Shown here piece by piece: positions 25,401 to 35,234 of a stretch of DNA of 64,000 nucleotides. Positions within the stretch are counted from its first letter, which is position 1. The number at the start of each line of letters is the position of its first letter. The position numbers and the translations under genes were made by a program. Under the pieces are notes generated by a model that ran no database searches, was not told the origin of the DNA, and worked only from the letters and a program-made list of their open reading frames with translations. The stretch is taken from the NCBI GenBank assembly GCA_914767715.1, contig OU612075.1:13638001-13702000 (forward strand), in the 5' to 3' direction. The DNA comes from Membranipora membranacea (lineage: Eukaryota; Bryozoa; Gymnolaemata; Cheilostomatida; Membraniporidae).

Positions 25401-28400
25401 CCGGGTTCAAAATTCCGGCCGCTGCTGATGTTTTACATGTTTTTTTCACCATGGAAATGGTTTAAATTCATCATTCGAAATGGGAGTGGACAACTCATTC
25501 GAGGCATGGAATCATAGTGAATGAGAGAGTTCATCGACTGATCAGTGTACTTTCTCTTCATCAGTCAGAACCGATTGAAGTGCATTCCCAAAATACACTT
25601 TCCTTAGGGGTTCGAGAGCGCGCTGAGTAGAAATGTGATACTATCGCCTTAGCAGTGGGCTCGCAGAATAATTATTTATAACACATTCCACATCACTAAC
25701 AGGAACAGATTATTTGAATAACGTTCTGTGTTTTTTATTTATAAGAATATACGGCTCATCTGATGTTTACTGGCTCGGTCTCTACTGGGATGAAGTAATA
25801 TCGGACTACAGGTGGCTATATAATGGGCAAAATATCAGCGATGGTTATATGAGCTGGGAAACAGGAAGGTGAGGCCGCCATATCAGCTATTACGTTGTGT
25901 TAAATTACGTTATATCAGGCACAGATAACCTTGTGTTCCAATGTTCTCATAGCATTTTAAAAATTGTAAATTCTGCATGCAATTTATTTGGGCCAGCTGG
26001 TTCTGGCAGAAGGCAATTAACTTGTTTAGATTCCTTATACGAGTTGTATGAACATTTGCAGTAAGTCAAAGTGATTGTTTGCTCATTAAAAACTCCTCTA
26101 GGATCAAACTTTCCATATTATTTAACAGTCCCGGAGGCTCTGCAGCGTATGTTCTCATGAACTGCAGTGATGTTGAATGCATTTGGCAAGAGACAACAAA
26201 TAATACACAGGAGAAGTTTATTTGCAGTTACTACCAAGGTATCTACTCATTATTTACCATATATATTGTTCGCACAGTCTCAATCATGTCCAAGTGAGTT
26301 GATCGGAAATTAAAATTGATACAATGTATATATATATGGAGGACACCAACCTGAAAGATATTGTGTAGGGATGAGGTTTTTATGACGGATACTGTGCCGC
26401 AAGAGATTGGATAGTAAAATCTGCTAATAGGTCTATTTGAGCTTCATAGTATTACATCAGGCCTGCACATTAATGGTTTCAATTTGATTCTTAATATTTG
26501 ATTATTTGATAACTTCTTAGGAATAATGGTAACATGACTGGTTGAACGTGATTGATTGTAACCATCACATTGTCTACCTCATCTCTTTTCTTTTCTACAC
26601 ACAGTCGATGGTATCTGGTCCGCTTGGTCAGACTGGCGTAACTGTAGCTCAGATACTGACGCTATATGTGGGGTGGCAGATGTAGCCTTCCGCACCAGGA
26701 ATTGTACAGATCCAGAACCTCAGCTAGGTGGTCATGACTGTCCTGGGTCTGCCAATATGACTACAAGTCTAGGTGAGCGCTGTGTAGAACTTAGCCAACC
26801 ACATCGAACCTGTCAGCCAGTGAGATATTTGAAATTATGATTTGATATTTATTGAAGCAACAGTATTAGCTGTGTTTCACTTGCTTGCTAGATATATTTC
26901 ATGAACAGGCTACAGAATTAAAATGTTTGGAGAATTTAGGTGGACCTCATGTGCTTATGTCAATATTTGAGATTGATCAGGTGTTTTTGTAAATATGAAG
27001 CCTCTGTGGCCTAATGGATAAGGCATCTGCCTCCTAAGCAGGGGATTGCGGGTTCGAGTCCCGCCGGAGGTTAACCTTTTGAAAACCTTAAGGTCATTTT
27101 CATATCATGACAATATGAGAATGGCAGATGTGTTTGTCATTTAACAAGGTGCATATGTTTATGTCCATAACACAGAACCACACAAAACTTCCAAATATAT
27201 TTATTTAGATGGACATGGAGTACAACAATTTCTTACTTGTTGCTTTAACTATTAATATCTTTTATTATTGCTAAATTTTCATTGTCGAAAATAAGGCCCG
27301 CTCAACTTATTTACCAAACACGACCAGCATCTATTTGATCTCATTCCCTGAAATGGCTGCTAAAGGGCAGTCCTTTCTGAAAACTAGTTATATGTAATTA
27401 ATTAATATGATTTCTCTGTCAAATCTAATAGAATAGACAGCTTATAAAATGTCCATACCCTCCTCACAGAATGTTACCTGGAGAAAAGCTGGATTGTAGT
27501 GACTCCGGAGGGACGAGAAGCTTGCTGGTATTTTATGTCAGACTCCGTTCGAGATCACGATGCTGCCGTCACTCGCTGTCAGAATCTAACATCAGATACG
27601 GCAGTGCTCGCTTATATAGATAATGGAGAACGCAATGAGATTCTCACAGCGATCATCAATCAGTGAGTATAATCATTTTGGCCTGATCTGTTGTATAGGA
27701 AGTTGATGCTTCTAAAATGTGATCAATTGTCATGAATAACAACAAAAAATTGAAAACAAAGCATGACGTTGGGGAAAATTAGCTCACGACTAACTGGCTC
27801 AGTTGAGCACAACAACTGTGTTGGCAATCTGTGGAAATGGAAGATTTTACGTTCTGTCAGTAATAAATTTCAAGTCCCCATCTTCCAAGATCATACTGAA
27901 TGTAGGAAATTTGTCACTTAGTAGATGAATTTCATGTCTGTCTTATGTGAGAGATATGTGCTTTCGATTAATTGACGCCGGGACGGGCTAGGATATTTAC
28001 CATTTTTCATACTCGCTAAATCATGTTGCCTTTTGTAGCAATGATTTCTCCTCGCCAACTAATGACAGCTACTACATAGCCTTGAGGTACAACCAGGAGA
28101 CTACACAGTACGAGTGGGACACCCTCACCCCTCTAAGTAATAGCTGGAGTAATTGGAACCCAGGATCTGACAGCACCACAGATCTATGTACAGTGGCTAA
28201 CCCATCTGCTGATTGGAGATGGGAGTCAGTTGACTGTGCCAATGAATATTATTCAATCTGTGAATATGGAATGAGTGAGTAAAGTACTATTATACAGCTT
28301 TGTCTGCAATAAGAATGTAAGCAGTCTTATTGAACAATTCTTTTATCTACGAAGATTGTACAGTTTTTTTTCAATTTTTTGAATCAGAATCCTCCTGATG

Positions 28401-30353
28401 ATTCTTGCAGCCCCATACTCCTGATAGTAATCATTGAGTTTATTCACACATGTAAATGAAATATCATTAACTTCAATATTTATTAATAATTTATTTATTA
28501 TTGAGGAGAGGGTATACTGCAATTTCAAATAAAGTAATAAGTAAAATATTAAATATGAAGCCTCTGTGGCCTAATGGATAAGGCATCTGCCTCCTAAGTA
28601 AGGGATTGCGGGTTCGGGTCCCGCCGGAGGTTGACTCTTTGAAAACCCCAAGGTCATTTTGTATCACGATGAAAAGAGAATAGCAGTTTTCTTTGCCATT
28701 TAACAAGGTACTGTGGATGTACTTGAAGATTGGTAAGCCCTAATAAGAAGATTCTTTGCTGTTTCACAAAAATTTGATTAAATGTGTACTTTAGTATCAT
28801 TTGAAGAGTTATCTCCTTTATAAAATTTGACAGAAAACTCTCAAGCACAAATTCAATCGAAAAATAATTTGTGGATTGCTTCCATTTTTGTGCCCTTGTT
28901 TTGTTACATCCAGGCGACGGAGTTTTTCAATTTTTCAGAAATCGTCGATGGTGATTGGACGGTTTGGTCTGAGTGGACGGAATGTCAGGCAGATTTCTGT
29001 TCTCACTTTAATATTACAAGGTTTAGATCATGTGATAACCCAGCTCCACTGAACGGAGGACTGAGCTGTAACGGGGCGAGCTCTGAGGTGTCCTCATGTT
29101 ACAATAATAGCTGTCCTGGTAAGACTATGATTGGTATGACGATCTAATCTATTGTGAACTTGAACTTGTAAACTGGCGTTTGTGACCTTAATCATGATTT
29201 TGAGTGAAAATCAGTTGAAACTGGGCCACAGGCTGTTTATGAAATTTGAGGAGTAATCTCAATCAGGCTGAGATCTCTATCTAGAATTGTACCAAAACCC
29301 TAGATCAAGTTTGATCCATTTGCCTGCGTTTGGAGTTGCCCCCCCCCTCTACCTCGGTGTGACCAGTAGAGGGGGGCAACTCAAAACGCAGGCAAATGGA
29401 TCAAACTTGATCTACCAAAACCCTGATACTGCCACAATCACTTTAAGGTTAACGAATCAGTTTGACCATAAATTTGCTTTATAAATAAAATGAAATAAAA
29501 ATAATAATTGAAAAAAATTAATTGCCATTTTTGCCCCTAAACATCATGAATATTGACCAATCATATTATAATAGATGGTAAGAAATTATCTTAATCTGAT
29601 AGTTATTATATATTAATCATACGATAATATGATAATCATAATATGATAATGTATATTATATATTATATATAATATATTATTCTATTTTGTTGTAGTTGAT
29701 GGTGATTGGTCTGCCTGGACAGAGTGGTCTAACTGTACAGTGACATGTCAGTCCTACAGAACAAGAGAATGTAACAACCCACCACCTCAGTACTTCGGCA
29801 GCGACTGTACTGGTGATGGAAACGAGACTTCTGTCTGCTTGGACCCTCCTTGTCTGGGTAAGATACTCTTATCTATTTTATGTTCAGATTCCTATCCAGT
29901 CCTTAGGGTTTGGGGTTTACCGGTAATTTGGAAATGGTGCTAAGTGGTGTATTGCATGTAACCTTTTAGAGTTTCATATAATGAAAGTAATGTCTTGGAG
30001 ATAAAGTTCTATGTAATTTTATGCATATCATCATTCACACATCCACTCTTTCATATCATTCTGGTCAGCATGTGTGTGGGGGCGCTTGAGTATGTACATG
30101 TGTGTGAATGTGTGTGAGAGTGTGTGGGTGAGTGTGTGTGCATGATTGTGTGTTTGATCAGTGCTAATTTTCTGTATACTAATATGTACGATGGATGGTC
30201 TGTGATAGAATGGTCTTAGTATTATGGTCATCATTTGTGAACATAATGCTGAGACTAAGACTTGTATGATCGCTACCAGATTTACCACAGTGCAATGCTC
30301 AGTCAACCAACCACAGCAAGATCCTGCAACGAGGACATAAACAGATCAGGTAA
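13442..30353 (+). CDS. Secreted CTLD-EGF-TSP1 mosaic protein, about 1535 aa
   Basis: I do not recognise an ortholog. Order read from exons: start and signal peptide (13442-13457, 13825-13893; MSGKFGHKS then the core IPTLCMLALWCSF), CTLD1 (aa ~29-181), ten EGF domains (~182-593), four TSP1-CTLD pairs (~594-1397), two TSP1 domains (~1398-1511) and a short tail. Every domain begins and ends at a phase-1 intron, so all joins stay in frame. Inside the CTLDs the introns follow a 1-2-2-1 pattern. No transmembrane helix is visible, so the product is probably a secreted or matrix protein. CTLD5 has the canonical tail (WNPG, WRWESVDC), but no CTLD shows an EPN/QPD plus WND calcium-sugar site, so classical carbohydrate binding is not supported. 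TSP1 domains carry WxxWxxC. The start could also be the internal Met at 13854-13856. The final exon (30280-30353) is the least certain part. Confidence 0.85.
14299..15662 (+). other. CTLD1 of the mosaic gene (three exons)
   Basis: Exons 14299-14485, 14911-15063 and 15544-15662, about 152 aa. The domain opens with ACPSSLSGK and has a CTLD-like helix segment (EDTCQSYFGSDAT), a tryptophan-rich core (RWRGWRWADGSF) and a closing cysteine in LIACQYP. Boundaries are phase 1 and internal introns are phase 2, the same scheme as the later CTLDs. The usual WND is replaced by LNWDC. Confidence 0.8.
15365..16895 (+). repeat. Pair of 35-bp direct repeats in two introns of the mosaic gene
   Basis: The words ggtaaaacaacttacccaat and agatgt(a/g)tatta(g/a)aaaac occur together at about 15365-15400 and again at about 16860-16896. 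They lie in introns 15064-15543 and 16728-17160. Flanks differ. They are probably fragments of one dispersed repeat family. Confidence 0.7.
16062..19938 (+). repeat. Array of ten single-exon EGF domains
   Basis: Exons: 16062-16190 (129 nt), then nine of exactly 123 nt: 16605-16727, 17161-17283, 17483-17605, 17863-17985, 18291-18413, 18620-18742, 19079-19201, 19363-19485 and 19816-19938. All are phase 1-1, so each can be gained or lost without a frameshift. Domains 2-10 begin D-(A/N/K/R)-DEC and carry CTNN..GF.C, the calcium-binding EGF signature. Domains 5, 7 and 9 form one subtype (KDECT...CDALATCTN) and 6 and 8 another (RDECD...GFACSCNSGYDGDG), showing repeated duplication of a two-exon cassette. 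Confidence 0.93.
22902..23409. mobile_element. Foldback MITE with long inverted arms
   Basis: 508-base element whose ends are GACAGTTTTCTGAG and its exact inverted complement CTCAGAAAACTGTC, flanked by TA on each side. The arms continue as inverted copies for about 150 bases; for example ggagttgtcctctctccagt pairs with actggagagaggacaactcc. There is no coding capacity. TA flanks point to a Tc1/mariner-type non-autonomous element. It is inside the CTLD3 intron 22812-23662. Confidence 0.8.
25335..25450 (+). mobile_element. tRNA-derived SINE-like fragment
   Basis: An A-box-like segment (gtgaatggttagcacgc) is followed about 60 bases later by a B-box-like segment (cccgggttcaaaattccgg), the spacing and composition of a tRNA-type polymerase III promoter. 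The intervening anticodon region does not fold into a clean arm and is longer than in a tRNA. This fits the head of a SINE better than a functional tRNA. It lies in the CTLD4 intron 25113-25745. Confidence 0.5.
27000..27072 (+). tRNA. tRNA-Arg (anticodon CCT)
   Basis: A 73-base cloverleaf can be drawn. The acceptor strand GCCTCTG pairs with CGGAGGT (with wobbles), the D arm is in GGCCTAATGGATAAGGC, and the anticodon stem TCTGC/GCAGG encloses loop CTCCTAA with CCT in place. The T stem GCGGG/CCCGC encloses TTCGAGT. A TTTT terminator starts at 27076. It has the same layout as vertebrate tRNA-Arg-CCT. It is nested in the sense strand of intron 26773-27469 of the mosaic gene. Confidence 0.92.
28560..28632 (+). 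pseudogene. Decayed second copy of tRNA-Arg (CCT)
   Basis: Nearly identical to the tRNA at 27000. The 3' anticodon stem has changed from GCAGG to GTAAG, giving one mismatch and one new wobble, and the T loop reads TTCGGGT, losing the near-invariant A58. The downstream T run is shortened to CTTTG. Homology with the first copy extends about 10 bases upstream and about 85 bases downstream (through catttaacaaggt). It is therefore a duplicated DNA segment and not a processed transcript. It lies in intron 28275-28938. Confidence 0.8.
28939..29857 (+). other. Two terminal TSP1 exons of the mosaic gene
   Basis: Exons 28939-29118 (60 aa) and 29696-29857 (54 aa), each phase 1-1. They begin VDGDWTVWSEWTEC and VDGDWSAWTEWSNC and keep six cysteines. 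The second has the classical CxxTCQSYRTREC-like stretch (CTVTCQSYRTREC). No CTLD follows either, so the TSP1-CTLD alternation ends here. Confidence 0.9.
29290..29424. mobile_element. Palindromic hairpin insertion with 12-bp direct repeats
   Basis: A near-perfect inverted repeat: about 50-base arms starting gatcaagtttgatccatttg separated by about a 14-base centre containing gtgaccag. It is bracketed by 12-base direct repeats TACCAAAACCCT at 29290-29301 and 29413-29424. The bracketing repeats look like a target-site duplication, so this is a mobile insertion. It has no coding capacity. It lies in the intron between the last two TSP1 exons. A related hairpin is at 40245-40375. Confidence 0.8.
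30280..30353 (+). CDS. Candidate terminal exon of the mosaic gene
   Basis: A good acceptor (atcgctaccag) followed in the required phase by DLPQCNAQSTNHSKILQ and the stop TAA at 30351-30353 would end the protein 24 residues after the last TSP1. The sequence is basic and lacks domain signatures. Splicing out at the GTAACT at 30350 to a further exon is possible, and no clear AATAAA follows nearby, so the real 3' end may differ. It is counted inside the main gene entry. Confidence 0.4.
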
Positions 30354-32958
30354 CTCGGCACCCTCCCATCTCACCTCGGAGGTGATCAATCTACAGTAAC
30401 ACCTGTTGTCAGCACTGAGAACTCTCCACTGTTATTATAGTAACTTGTAGATCCAGGTAGGTTATGTTGAAGGAGTTGAAAATCCAGACCACCACCTAGA
30501 CCAGGGAGGATGGGAGGGTGGTGTTTGGTGGGACAAAGGTTTGTTATGTGGCGCCAATGCAGAGTTGTGTGCTGTGTATGCCTCCTTTGTCATATCAAAA
30601 CATGTACAGCAAATCGCTTCATAAAAAGTGCTATGTCATGTTCCCTATCTACCTAAACATTCACATCGCTTTAGTCACAATAGTAAAACATGATGACAAA
30701 CATACAGCAGGAACACAGTCTGTATAGACTGAGAAACTTGTGAAGGTTTTTAACAAAGGTAACATCTATATTAATCAGGACAATTCTTTCAATCGATTCT
30801 ATCTCGTAATTTGGTTACTGAATGAAGAATGATACTGTATGGATTTATAGAAATCAATTAAAGTCAATCAGAAAAAAATGACCTACTATTTTTGTGAATT
30901 TTAAATTGACTTGACTAACCTCTCTTATCTTTTTTGAACATAATACCAGCCCTAATTGTAACGTGATTTTATGCTTCCCATTACACGCAACTGAAAATGG
31001 TCTCTTTTTATCTCTTAATCATGGTTTCTGAGTTGGTGGAACGCAATAATGATAATGATGAGAGAACAGGAAGAGCAGGACGGATTGACCTTAATACCTT
31101 ACGTGCGGGAGTTGTTGGCTGTTAGATAGAGTGGAGATAACTCTAATGTTCTCATGATGGCTCGAGACAATCTCGGTCACCTTGATGACTAATATCCTTT
31201 GTTTTCATGAAACTCATTTTATTTCCAAATTGCTTAATGACTTCACTGCAGCTTTTCATCAAAATCAAAATCAGTACTGGATCATAAAGCCTTTTGATTT
31301 CCTTAATTCTCTATTCACCAGTACTCTTGTCCTCGGGCGAGGTCACTATGAAAACAGCCGGACGATAATCTTTGTTTGTAAGTAAAAAGAGATAATATAA
31401 CTGCGTTAGTGTTAGAAAACTTTATAATGAAATTTTTTTCCAGGTTTAATTGATGTGATTGCAGCATATAATACAGATCTAGTCCTTGCAAGCATAAATG
31501 CTATTCAAATCTGGTTTTAAATTCTTGGCAGCACACAAAGATCTTTTTTTGCATCCTATAGGCAGCAGCCTTGAGGCCCTGCCTACGTTGGATATCTACG
31601 CTCTCTGTCGTCCTGGTGTGTGATCAGGGAGGAGATTAGTGTTTAGATCATCCGGCTACAGCTATCCAGCAATCCCATTTGAGTGTCGGACATTCTGACA
31701 TTGCAGCGTCATTGTATATTTTTCAGCTGTTGGATAGATTCAAACTATTACAATCACTCCATAAATGCGGTCACTTTACTCTGCCGAGACGAAAGTATTT
31801 GGGTATGTGTGCTTACATATTTATAATAATGATATAAACTGTTATGGACTATTTTATCTATTTCAGAACATCTTTCATTGAAATGCTCTCATGACAAATT
31901 TGTATTGGGTCTATAATAATGTCACTTCTGATTCTCATAAGGGTGGATTAAATTGATAAGAAAAGTAAAGAAATACTAGTCACTTCCGCCAATAATACAA
32001 TGCTCTGGGCCCTGGACCTAACAAATGTAGGGGCTTCCTAATACTTTGGAAAATTAATTCAAAACTCAATGCCCAAAGAATAGAAGATTAAAATTTTATC
32101 GCCTATTGTTGACATAATGGCTTTATAAGGTTTTGCACGCAATTTAAAAACAGAGATGATATAAATTTTGATCAATGATATTAATGTTTTTTAATAAATT
32201 GAAGTATACGAAATAGGTTAAGTTCTGTAAATGGAATTCATATAGCATAGAAAAAGTGCAAGGACAATCTTTCATTTACAGATCTTTACCACATTAGCTG
32301 AGCCACATCTCGGATTAATAGCTCTATCACGCCGCCACGGATTTTGGATCTTCCTAAAATTATTTGTCACATATTATGGCAGATTGCCACACTACATTAA
32401 AATGTAACTTTTCAGTTAGATCCCTGCCTGTGAGTGGATACATAGAGGGTAATATCTATCAAGCGATTGAAACAGCTGTGGTTCCAAGTTTACTACATGA
32501 GATCAAACAGAAATATATATCACCAAAATATTGATCCTATGAATATAACATTTAATTAGAATTACTGATTGATTGCTACAGGGTATAACCTCTATCAACA
32601 AAATATTACAAACTACTTATATACTTATAATTAGCACATATTATTATAATAAATCGCTTTGTACCTAGTTTGTTTCTAGATTATTTTCACACAAATAATA
32701 CATACACATGCATAGGCCTGCCTGAAATTAGCCTATGAAAATTTTACCCAACACATTTGATATATTTGTTTCAGATTTTTAATCTGGCAAAGTATTTATT
32801 TATTAAAATTTATATCCTTTTCTTCTTATAGCAAGTTCGCATGCAAGACAGCAATTTATCTACGAGGATAATAACACTGCGTCAGACGTCACGAATGACG
32901 CACTGCTACTGACAGGCGACGCTACGCAAAACAACTACTGCACTGCAAATAAAGCAGC
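30354..32958. other. Intergenic DNA upstream of the sulfotransferase gene
   Basis: 2.6 kb without a supported gene. A TG/AG-rich simple repeat begins before it (30070-30150). Small frames inside it have no family resemblance. The region from about 32830 to 32958 is the probable 5'UTR of the downstream gene, since a possible acceptor (ttcttatag) ends at 32830. Upstream noncoding exons may therefore be present but cannot be placed. Confidence 0.5.
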
Positions 32959-35234
32959 ATGCTGACTAGGAAGCTGAAGCGTGTGCTTACACACATCATT
33001 GTGTGGACATGCCTCATGTTATTTTTCACGAGCTTGATGGTCTTAAACGGCCCTACAGCAAAACTTGAACCACGTATCGGCGATGAAGCTTCAACTGTGG
33101 ACGGAAAGAAGTTAAACAATGATGTTTCAACTCATAGGGTGACTGAGTCGCTAACGAGGTAAGGTTTTATTATCTTTGTCACTAGTTTATGTACTTGAGA
33201 AAGAGGGGAGGGGAGGGAGGGGGAAGTGTGGATATGCACATCAAGGGGAGGATGGGAGATGTATATATTTAAAATGCCATACCAGTCTGTGCATCCATAA
33301 TACCAAACAAACAAAAGTGCAAAATTTTAGTTAGATGAGGACGCTTGAATAAAAATTGTCAACTTTGGAAATAAATGATCCTTTGTGTGTGTTTGCTGTT
33401 GAGTGACGTAGTCTGTAGTTATTAGAAAGTTCCCACTTTGATTGTTTATTTTTAAAGATTTGATTACAAATTATTGTGGACAGGGACAAAAGCTCCAGTT
33501 TGTTTACCAGGTCCAAATAAAATAATGATAATGGGCTGCCAAATAAGTGCATCTGCCTCTCATATATAGGGAACTACAGGAGGTCAGCTGTACTTTACTA
33601 TATTGTATATTGTGCTGACTATATCAGGCATTGCAACCAATAATACCAAGTGCTCAAAAATAGCATCATCATCACTCGTGGCTGGGGTGGGGGGGGCTGC
33701 TGGTTCACTTGCATGGTGGAAAACTCAATCACTATACAGATAGTAAACTGTATTTTGCAAACACAACTTGAAGAGAATCACTATGTTTATGTCATAATCA
33801 TATAAATACCTGATTTTATTTATTTAATTGATACAATTATGGTTTTTATTGCAATTTAACTTGAGATACCTTGTATGGAACAGTTTAGAATAAAATGGAG
33901 CAGCCTGGTGACCTTGGGTCATAAACTGTGTGATGAGATGAGGTCGATACATGTTGATGTCACGGCTTGAAAAAGAATTCATTGTTCTCAACGTAAATTT
34001 TTTTTTTTTTTGAAGCAGGAGCAAAGTCCCTCACAAGAAACAAAGATCCATATTTAAAAAGAAGATTGAAGCTGAAGTCTGTAAAAAAAAAAAGAGCTTC
34101 GTATTCATCAAGATTCATAAATCAGGAAGCACAACTCTCATTGGCATGTTTCAAAAGTTTGCCTATGTCAACGATCTCTACATGATGGTGCCGTCATATG
34201 GCCACAACACTCACTTAGGCTGGCCTTATCCGTTCATCGCACGGAATAACATTGTAATGCCTCCTCCTGGCAAGAAGTTTGATGCACTCGTTAACCATGC
34301 GGTGTATAACCGGACTGCGTTGAGAGACTTGATGAACCCTGACGCTGCCTATATTACAGTACTTAGAGAGCCGACCTCACACCTCCTGTCAGCCTATCAT
34401 TATTTTGGTATAGATAAGAAACTTGGAAGAGAAGAGGGGCCAGAAAACTTTGAGCGGTTTTTAAATGATCCAAAAAACTTAGATAACATCCCTGATTGGC
34501 TGATAGATTTGGGCGCACATGAAAATAAAACTCATATCAAAAGCCTCACTCGGAACCTGCAGTCTGCGGACCTTGGACTACACTACAACAACTTTAATAA
34601 TGAAACAGCCATAGCTCTTTTTGAATGGAATATTCAGAAGGATTTCCATATAATACTCATACTGGAGAGGCTCTCAGAATCTTTAGTTCTCATGAAAAGA
34701 AAACTTTGTTGGAAAATGCAAGATATAGTGAGAATTTCAAAGAATATTCGTAAGTTAGTCTGGGGCTATCCAAACACGAAACCAGGCACTCTTGACAAAG
34801 CCCATGAATGGGTAAATATCGACAAGCGTCTATATGATATGGGTAACAGGAAATTAGATTCACAAGTTCAGAATGAAGAACGCTTTGACGATGAACTGAT
34901 GATATATAATAGCATAAATGATCAAATTAGCACTTTCTGTGTTCCCCTTAGCAAATGGAACACATCGTCTACAGACGAACCACCGCCTCTAGTCATTGGG
35001 CCGACCCCATACAGTGAAGAATTCTCCGTGGACAGGAAGTTTTGTGTTTTGTTACTACTAGAAGAGCCTCAGGTGACGCTTTTGTTTAAATGTAAGCAGT
35101 ACCCAAACAATCCACAATGCCTAACGGAAGAGAAGGAGCTGCAACGCCTCCAGCTGCTTCTTACTGGTAGACCGAACACATCACAAACACGATCTGTGAA
35201 CGAGGACAATAAAGATGTTTCATTGATACAGTAA
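32959..35234 (+). CDS. Galactose-3-O-sulfotransferase (GAL3ST family)
   Basis: Two exons, 32959-33158 and 34019-35234, give 471 aa. Family members are Golgi type II membrane enzymes that move sulfate from PAPS to the 3-OH of galactose on glycolipids or glycans. Seen here: a short basic cytoplasmic tail, a membrane anchor at about residues 11-31 (IIVWTCLMLFFTSLMVL), a stem, then the 5'-phosphosulfate-binding motif FVFIKIHKSGSTTL and the 3'-phosphate motif ITVLREPTSHLLSAYHYF. Further family segments follow, such as LILERLSESLVLMKRKLCW. N-glycosylation sequons are present (NRT, NKT, NET, NTS). Human GAL3ST1 is 423 aa; the extra length is in the stem and C-terminal tail. An AATAAA stands at 35421. 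I cannot say whether it is closest to the cerebroside-type or the glycan-type enzymes. Confidence 0.92.

Larger units (their letters stand above)
20391..28274 (+). other. Four TSP1-CTLD modules of the mosaic gene
   Basis: Module 1: TSP1 20391-20567; CTLD2 20821-21022, 21255-21359, 21474-21519 and 21687-21807. Module 2: TSP1 22165-22335; CTLD3 22631-22811, 23663-23767 and 24323-24447. Module 3: TSP1 24636-24797; CTLD4 24926-25112, 25746-25868 and 26129-26238. Module 4: TSP1 26605-26772; CTLD5 27470-27662 and 28039-28274. Each TSP1 is one exon with a WxxWxxC start (WGDWSSWANC, WSAWSDWRNC). CTLD2 has gained an intron, and CTLD5 has two exons where the others have three. The short third exon of CTLD2 relies on a weak donor (GTGGGA) and is the least certain join. 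Confidence 0.85.
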
